A DNA stretch of 64,000 nt from Alicyclobacillus tolerans. Its GTDB lineage: Bacteria > Bacillota > Bacilli > Alicyclobacillales > Alicyclobacillaceae. A program made the translations under genes and the position numbers. The stretch covers positions 52,394 to 116,393 of the forward strand of contig NZ_FRAF01000010.1 of assembly GCF_900142255.1 (NCBI RefSeq), written 5' to 3'. Position 1 is the first letter of the stretch; each line of letters starts with the position of its first letter. Below are positions 58,766-64,000 of this stretch, piece after piece. A model generated the notes under the pieces. That model was given only the letters and a program-made list of their open reading frames with translations. It did not search any database and was not told the origin of the DNA.

Positions 58766-60075
58766 ATGGGAAACACCTCTACGACGAATCGTTGTGGCTC
58801 AAGAGCTGCTCGCATTTTTTGACGCGGAATGTGACGATTTGCTTGGATGGAAGCTTGTTGCAACAAGCGAGCCAACATCCACTTGACTTGCAGTTTGGCA
58901 AAAGTTGCTCCTGGGCAGAATCGTCTGCCAGCTCCAAAGGGCAGATAGGTGTATGGTGTTGGTCGAAAATGTTCATGCCATCGCATGGGATCAAACTCCA
59001 GTGGACGCTCCCAGTAGTTCTCATGCCGATGCAGCAAATAGTAACTCAACATCACACGCTCTTGGAGGCTCTGTGTGCTCTCTTGTGTTCTTGGGCACCG
59101 CTTGGTGCGGATTCCAGAATGAATGGGTGGATAAAGACGTAACACTTCTTTTATAAATTGATCTATAAATTGTAATTGATTTGCAGTACGGACATTAGCC
59201 AATGAATCTCCCATTTCGTTGCAAATTTCCTTACGTATGCGTTTCTGCCATTCTGGGAATTTCGCTAGCAGTGCAATAGACCAAGCCAAGAGTGAGGTCA
59301 CAGTGTCGTGACCAGCAATGAGCAAGGTCATGAGTTGATCAGTGACAAATGATTCACCATATGCATCGGTTAGGGATTGAGAGAGAAAATCAATTGCTTT
59401 GACTGGGGCAGATGGAGCTTTTACAGCTTGTTGAGCTAAAGTTTCAAGGTGATGGCGTAATCGTAATAACGATTTTGGCAGAGAAGATTTTCCGGAAAGC
59501 AACCACCATCCGGGGCCAATATAGTGAACAGCCTGCATAAGTAGTGGAAAGTAAGTTCTTTTTTCCTCTTCTGATAATTGATGGTTAAAATACACATTTT
59601 CTAGTGTTTCCCAAGCGTATTTCCTTACTGCAGAGTTGACATTGATTGTTTGAGAACGTATCCAACTCTGAATCGTTCTATCTAAAGAACGCTCGGTTTC
59701 TTGAAGAAAATATTCCAATTTAGACTCTGGTGTCGCTTGCATTAGCAATGATTTGACCTCTGCATGTCTATGGTCGTCAAGGACGAGCAACCCGTCTCCG
59801 AAAAGTTTCGTTACTGGGTCGGTCTCCATTCTTGTTGTAAAAGAAACAGCATCAGTGACCAAGAGGCGCTTGGCGTTTTCTGGGGAGGCAACAATTACGG
59901 TCGAAAATTTGGGAATTTGCAATCGAAAGATATCGTGTCCCAAGGAAGTATGAATGGTGTGCAATCCTTCCAATGGACACCCGGGAGCCTTGACCATAGA
60001 TTTTAGCGCTAAAAGCCCGGATTTTGCTTGCAAATCACGTGTGGAAGGAATATCGCCCCATTCATGATCGGTCAT
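58762..60075 (-). CDS. Cytochrome P450, likely carotenoid hydroxylase
   Basis: P450 of about 437 residues. It has the oxygen-binding helix LLIAGHDTVTSLLAWSIALL, the EXXR motif KEVLRLYPP, and the heme loop YLPFGAGRRFCPGATFAKLQ with the Cys ligand. It resembles the soluble bacterial CYPs that hydroxylate beta-carotene in Thermus (CYP175A1), although the redox partner is not encoded here. ATG 60075 follows AAGGAGGT. It sits 13 bases after crtI and overlaps the cyclase gene, so hydroxylation of the cyclised carotene is the likely step. Confidence 0.87.
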   Translation of the reverse strand: MTDHEWGDIPSTRDLQAKSGLLALKSMVKAPGCPLEGLHTIHTSLGHDIFRLQIPKFSTVIVASPENAKRLLVTDAVSFTTRMETDPVTKLFGDGLLVLDDHRHAEVKSLLMQATPESKLEYFLQETERSLDRTIQSWIRSQTINVNSAVRKYAWETLENVYFNHQLSEEEKRTYFPLLMQAVHYIGPGWWLLSGKSSLPKSLLRLRHHLETLAQQAVKAPSAPVKAIDFLSQSLTDAYGESFVTDQLMTLLIAGHDTVTSLLAWSIALLAKFPEWQKRIRKEICNEMGDSLANVRTANQLQFIDQFIKEVLRLYPPIHSGIRTKRCPRTQESTQSLQERVMLSYYLLHRHENYWERPLEFDPMRWHEHFRPTPYTYLPFGAGRRFCPGATFAKLQVKWMLARLLQQASIQANRHIPRQKMRAALEPQRFVVEVFPI

Positions 60076-60088
60076 TCTGTTGACCTCC

Positions 60089-61591
60089 TTAGTTCGATTG
60101 TTCAATATCATCAAGAATCAGCTTATGTACAATTTTGGCCGACAGCAGTACTCCTGGAATACCAGCGCCAGGATGGGTTCCTGCTCCCACTAGGTATAAA
60201 CCTTTTACGGTTTCTGATGCGTTATGCGGCCTAAACCAAGCGGATTGAGTCAGATGCGGTTCAAGTGAAAATCCCGTTCCAAGATAGGTGTTCAGTTCAT
60301 GCTCAAAATAATTGGGATCAATCACACGCCGCTTGACAATATGACGTTTCAATCCAGGCATAAAATGTTGATCAATCACTTGCGTGACGCGTTCTTCTAA
60401 TCTAGGCAACGCTTCATACCAGTCAATGTTGGAGAGCTGGTTCGGAACGGGAACCAGCACATACATCGTCTCATGTGCTTCTGGAGCCATGGAGGGGTCA
60501 GTACGTGTGGGCAGATGAATATACATAGAAAAATCTTCAGCCAGTCGATGAGAAACAAAGATGTCATGGATCAGGCCGCCAAATCTTGGACCAAAAACAA
60601 TATTATGATGGCCTAGTGGATTGTTCGTAAATTTTTTGTTGAGCGCAAAATACCATACAACAAGCGACATACTGTATCTGGAAAATCGTTCATAGCGTAG
60701 GCGATGATGTCTCCATGCTCGATCCCGGTCTTCCAATAATGACAAATATGTGGTAGGAACATCGGCATTGGAGACAACATAATCTGCCGAGAATTTTTCC
60801 CCATTTTTTAAGAGTAATCCGGTGACTCGACCATGTTGGGTTGTAATACGCTGTATTTCAGTTTGGAAATGAATATTTCCGCCCATTTGCTGAAAGAGTT
60901 GGACGAGCGCATTGATGAGTTGTCCCATGCCACCTTTTGGATACCATACACCCCAAGCGCGTTCGATAAGATGGATCATGGTATAAATGGAAGAGACTCG
61001 AAGCGGATTACCGCCAATAAAAAGAGGGTGGAAAGAGAAACACATTCTTAGAAAGTTGTCTTCAATATGTCTTGAAACAAAACGATAGACAGATTCATGA
61101 GCACGCAATCGTAAAAGATTCGGTGCTATGCTTAACATGGTATTTAATTTCAGAAAAGGTTCTTGACCTAATTGAAGAAAACCTTTTTCAAACATGGGTT
61201 CGGCAGCTTTAAGCAAGTTCAGGTAGCCGTCGGTATCACTGGCGCGAAATTTTCTGATTTGCTCCATTACAAAGGGGATATCGGCATTATAGACAAAATT
61301 TCGTCCATTCCAGTCAAAGATATGGTAAAACGGATCGACAGGTAAAAAAGTAATATTCTTACTGCGTTCTTGATTGGCCAGCTCGAATAATTCGTCAAAC
61401 ATCCAAGGAGCAGTCAGTACTGTAGGTCCGCCATCAAATCGAAATTCGTCCATATGAAATGTGCGCGCTCGTCCACCTGGGTCAGGATGTTTTTCAAATA
61501 GATGAACCTCCAAATCATGTGAAGCCAGACGAATGGCTGTTGCCAAACCGCCAAATCCACTGCCAATGACTGCGACAACTTTTTTCTTCAC
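60089..61591 (-). CDS. crtI: CrtI-type phytoene desaturase
   Basis: FAD-dependent desaturase of about 500 residues. The N-terminal dinucleotide motif is VVAVIGSGFGGLATAIRLAS with FEKHPDPGGRA; FDGGPTVLTAPWMFDELF follows, and the C-terminal part is LYLVGAGTHPGAGIPGVLLS. It should convert phytoene to lycopene by four desaturations. The GTG start at 61591 overlaps the crtB stop; GAAGGGCGG lies upstream. A longer frame to 61693 lies inside crtB. Confidence 0.92.
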   Translation of the reverse strand: MKKKVVAVIGSGFGGLATAIRLASHDLEVHLFEKHPDPGGRARTFHMDEFRFDGGPTVLTAPWMFDELFELANQERSKNITFLPVDPFYHIFDWNGRNFVYNADIPFVMEQIRKFRASDTDGYLNLLKAAEPMFEKGFLQLGQEPFLKLNTMLSIAPNLLRLRAHESVYRFVSRHIEDNFLRMCFSFHPLFIGGNPLRVSSIYTMIHLIERAWGVWYPKGGMGQLINALVQLFQQMGGNIHFQTEIQRITTQHGRVTGLLLKNGEKFSADYVVSNADVPTTYLSLLEDRDRAWRHHRLRYERFSRYSMSLVVWYFALNKKFTNNPLGHHNIVFGPRFGGLIHDIFVSHRLAEDFSMYIHLPTRTDPSMAPEAHETMYVLVPVPNQLSNIDWYEALPRLEERVTQVIDQHFMPGLKRHIVKRRVIDPNYFEHELNTYLGTGFSLEPHLTQSAWFRPHNASETVKGLYLVGAGTHPGAGIPGVLLSAKIVHKLILDDIEQSN

Positions 61592-62568
61592 ACATTTAAC
61601 CGCCCTTCGTGGATGTTCTTGTCCATTTTTGCAGCGTATCTGACGACTAAGGGTAAAGCTTCGACGGTCGCCGTGATCAACTTGCGCCGCCATGAGGCGT
61701 GAGAGCGTCGAGAAAATACATCGTATGAATGTCGCTCTATATCACGAAGGATGTCTCGATACCAAACTGCTGAAAGAGCAACTGGTAAACGTGCACTCAT
61801 ATGGAGATACGCAATACCTGGCAAAGCGGATTTGTACAGTTGACGGTTTCTCGCAATTTGAAATTGCATAAAGCTTCTCCAGTTGCTTGATACCTTCTGA
61901 CGATTGATTGCCGCTTCATCAATCTGGAAATGAGCCAGTTCGTCTTGCGGTAAATAAATGCGTCCTCGCTCGAAATCTTCACGTACATCGCGCAAGATAT
62001 TGGTGATTTGTAGAGCTATGCCAAGTTCAATAGCGTATTGAACAGCCTTTAGACTCGAAAATCCGAAGATGTGCATGGAAATCAGGCCAACTGTGGAGGC
62101 CACACCGTAACAATAATGAATTAAATCATCAAACGATTCATATCGAGTCTGCACAAAATCCTGCAATAAAGTTTGTAAAAGATCAGAACTAAATGTAAGT
62201 GGAATTCGATATTCTGCACTTGTTCTAAGCCATTCTTCAAGAATTGGATGTGGCTTAGCCGATGGACAATGATTTGAAATCGTCTCAAGCCAGCAGGATA
62301 GAGTTTCTTTACCTGAGAGATCATGTAAATCAGCGAGATCGTCAGCAGTACGGCAAAATGCATAGAAGGAATAGATGGCTTGACGTTTCCTGCGCGGTAG
62401 AACCTTGGCAGCTAGGGAAAACGTCACACTATTAGATTGGATGATCTGCGATAAATCAGTTACGCTTTCCTGGATAGACAGGTAATCTTCTTTGTATACC
62501 TGCATCTGTTGAATTTCTTGAATTGCACGATCTGTCAATTTTTCAATGGAATGGACCCCTGACAACAC
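61588..62568 (-). CDS. crtB: CrtB phytoene synthase
   Basis: Prenyl-condensing enzyme of 326 residues. Metal-binding motifs are FCRTADDLADLHDL and ITNILRDVREDFERGRIYLP, with YCYGVASTVGLISMHIFG between. It joins two GGPP to make phytoene; a squalene or dehydrosqualene synthase role is less likely because a GGPP synthase-like gene precedes it. The GTG start has AGAAGG upstream. It follows crtE by 39 bases. Confidence 0.92.
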   Translation of the reverse strand: MLSGVHSIEKLTDRAIQEIQQMQVYKEDYLSIQESVTDLSQIIQSNSVTFSLAAKVLPRRKRQAIYSFYAFCRTADDLADLHDLSGKETLSCWLETISNHCPSAKPHPILEEWLRTSAEYRIPLTFSSDLLQTLLQDFVQTRYESFDDLIHYCYGVASTVGLISMHIFGFSSLKAVQYAIELGIALQITNILRDVREDFERGRIYLPQDELAHFQIDEAAINRQKVSSNWRSFMQFQIARNRQLYKSALPGIAYLHMSARLPVALSAVWYRDILRDIERHSYDVFSRRSHASWRRKLITATVEALPLVVRYAAKMDKNIHEGRLNV

Positions 62569-62607
62569 GAGACGAATCGCCTTCTCTCGCAGGATTTCTT
62601 GTATGAT

Positions 62608-63633
62608 TTAGTGAATTTCCATCAATCTGTAAAGACATTGGAATAGTTCACTCTTCCATGGTTCGTTCCATTCTACGTGTTCAAGATATTGGAGGATTTC
62701 TGTTTGCAAGTTTCGTTGAATCGATAGAGATTCTTCTAAAATATCGTCTTCCATAAGCGCTATCTGCCAATCGGACTGTGTCATTTCGCTTTGTAGAGCT
62801 TCTGAGTTCCAAAGTGAATAAAAATGTTTTTGTGCTTTAAGCCCCAGTAATACGGGTAAAGTTTTTTTCCTTCTCAGTGCATCCTGTCCAGTTGGTTTGC
62901 CAAGGTTCCTTTCAACTTCAAAAAGATCTCGAAAATCATCTTGGATTTGAAAAAGAACTCCTAGTTTTCTCCCGGCTTTTCGCAAGATCAAACGTTTTTC
63001 AGGACTACAACCTGCGAGAATAGCGGAAATCTCAAAACTAAGACCAAACAATGTCCCGGTTTTAAGTTCTATTAATTTAAAGTATTGTGACAAAGTAACA
63101 TCGTCAATTTGTTCATATTCCATGTCCAGTTGTTGTCCGTTGCTTAGTGAGATACATGTCATTGATAATGTTTCATAGATGTCCAATACGCTCTCTGCTG
63201 GAAAGTCAGAGCGTAGCAGATTTAACGATTCGAATGCTAATGCAAATAAGGCATCGCCTGCATTTATGGCTCGATGAACACCCCAAACGTTCCAAACTGC
63301 AGGACGACCTCGACGTATAGGCGATTCATCTTGGATATCGTCATGAATGAGGGAGAAGCTGTGTACGCATTCAATGGCGGCAGCTGCGGGGATAGCAGGC
63401 ACCCATTCACTGACCAGGGCGGCATAGACTAATAAAAGGAGAATAGGACGTGTCCGTTTACTCCAACTATCTGTTGATTTGTAGCCCGCACCGGCATTGT
63501 TGTCATAACCTAAATGGTATCGAGTCATTTGAGAAAGTTGAGATTGATTTTCGCCGAGTCGACTAGTGAGTACCCATAGCGTTTGGTCGATTGCTTTTCG
63601 CATTTGGGCAAGGGACGCTGCAGTTTTAGGCAT
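62608..63633 (-). CDS. crtE: Polyprenyl diphosphate synthase (GGPP synthase, CrtE)
   Basis: Trans-prenyltransferase of about 341 residues. The first aspartate-rich motif is SLIHDDIQDESPIRRGRP and the second FQIQDDFRDLFE. The chain-length region before the first motif (AIECVHSFSLIHDD) has Ser and Phe at the 4th and 5th positions upstream, which does not settle the product; GGPP is inferred from the crtB/crtI context. ATG 63633 follows AAGGTGGAG. It is the first gene of the carotenoid operon, and an IS3-type element starts less than 100 bases upstream. Confidence 0.88.
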   Translation of the reverse strand: MPKTAASLAQMRKAIDQTLWVLTSRLGENQSQLSQMTRYHLGYDNNAGAGYKSTDSWSKRTRPILLLLVYAALVSEWVPAIPAAAAIECVHSFSLIHDDIQDESPIRRGRPAVWNVWGVHRAINAGDALFALAFESLNLLRSDFPAESVLDIYETLSMTCISLSNGQQLDMEYEQIDDVTLSQYFKLIELKTGTLFGLSFEISAILAGCSPEKRLILRKAGRKLGVLFQIQDDFRDLFEVERNLGKPTGQDALRRKKTLPVLLGLKAQKHFYSLWNSEALQSEMTQSDWQIALMEDDILEESLSIQRNLQTEILQYLEHVEWNEPWKSELFQCLYRLMEIH

Positions 63634-63687
63634 ATACTCCACCTTCTCACTCTTAAGCCCCGAAATTGGATTTGAGTCTTCATCCCT

Positions 63688-64000
63688 TGTCCACTAAGCT
63701 TGAATTATCAGTGGGGGGGATTTATTGATGCAACGGAAACGATATACGTTGGAATTTAAAGAACAGATTCTTAAAGAGGTGCGTGAGGTGGGAAATGCCG
63801 CCCAGGTAGCGCGCCGCCACGGTATTGTCCCAAAAGTGGTTTATAACTGGATGTCTAAATCCAAGCATCAGGATTGGCAGTCCGCAGCCCCTGAGGCAAA
63901 GAAGGTTGCCAGCTACATCCCTTCCTCGTCGGAGTTCAAGGAGCTTGAGACGGAGAACGACAAGCTCAAGAGGATCTTGGGTGACAAGGATCTGGAGATT
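63688..64000 (+). mobile_element. IS3-family insertion sequence, left end (cut by the window)
   Basis: A transposase OrfA of the IS3 type starts at 63728, and the sequence from about 63688 or 63701 (TGTCCACTAAG, TGAATTATCAGTGGGGGG) may be its left terminal repeat. The base composition rises in GC compared with the carotenoid genes. The other end is outside the window, so the repeat cannot be confirmed. Confidence 0.7.
63728..64000 (+). CDS. IS3-family transposase OrfA (partial)
   Basis: Ninety-one residues are visible, open at the window end. The helix-turn-helix reads RYTLEFKEQILKEVREVGNA, then AQVARRHGIVPKVVYNWMSK. A leucine-zipper-like coiled coil begins near the end (KELETENDKLKRILGDKDLE). 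This is the DNA-binding OrfA of IS3 elements; the catalytic OrfB should follow by frameshift. The ATG is at 63728. Confidence 0.88.
   Translation, partial: MQRKRYTLEFKEQILKEVREVGNAAQVARRHGIVPKVVYNWMSKSKHQDWQSAAPEAKKVASYIPSSSEFKELETENDKLKRILGDKDLEI

Overview
The window comes from a Gram-positive bacterium of moderate to low GC. The best guess is an acidophilic member of the Alicyclobacillaceae (an Alicyclobacillus, Ferroacidibacillus or Sulfoacidibacillus type). The strongest reason is the kdp locus. It has a divergent kdpH-kdpE pair with no KdpD N-domain, facing kdpZ-F-A-B-C-N, where kdpN carries the missing KdpD domain twice. From memory, this layout was described for Alicyclobacillus acidocaldarius. 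A secreted tandem cupredoxin, a CsoR/CopA/CopZ copper system and a C40 carotenoid operon fit a metal-exposed acidophile. The genus is an inference from gene content.

Layout. 140-9588: high-affinity potassium uptake (kdp). 9632-10069: a dead transposase fragment. 10218-12159: TPP riboswitch, terminator and thiC. 12274-14089: an ECF sigma factor, a likely membrane anti-sigma partner and a bactofilin-like membrane protein. 14151-19762: envelope and housekeeping genes (BcrC-type PAP2 phosphatase, DedA protein, glutamyl-Q-tRNA(Asp) synthetase, M3 oligopeptidase, kynureninase). 19854-21088: a Doc toxin and AbrB-type antitoxin pair between two similar IS6-type transposase fragments. 21161-24374: MFS transporter, ArsR-family regulator and berberine-bridge-type flavoprotein.

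24468-34965 is a signalling island. It holds a STAND-type ATPase with a C-terminal HTH, a stand-alone cyclic-nucleotide-binding protein, an MFS transporter, a giant Ser/Thr kinase-ATPase-GAF-histidine kinase, and a response regulator fused to a class III nucleotide cyclase. Together these could form a complete kinase to cyclase to cAMP-receptor route. 35028-39880 is copper handling. 39905-42246 is thiD-thiE plus a short-chain dehydrogenase. 42652-46579 holds a CrtZ/sterol-desaturase-like membrane hydroxylase, an aldehyde dehydrogenase, a MarC protein and a second short-chain dehydrogenase. 46846-50616 is a PEP-synthase/rifampicin-phosphotransferase-like enzyme split over two overlapping genes and coupled to a DHA2-type MFS exporter. 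50814-53963 is a sugar-type ABC importer without an ATPase gene. 54062-56035 is a GGDEF/EAL protein.

56177-63633, on the minus strand, is a seven-gene carotenoid operon: crtE, crtB, crtI, a cytochrome P450, a fused lycopene cyclase, a divergent PlsY-family acyltransferase and a CrtQ-like glycosyltransferase. Its logic is GGPP to phytoene to lycopene to a cyclic carotene, then hydroxylation, glycosylation and perhaps acylation. The expected product resembles the carotenoid glycoside esters of Thermus. The window ends inside an IS3-type insertion sequence just upstream of crtE. No tRNA, rRNA, CRISPR array or replication origin was seen.
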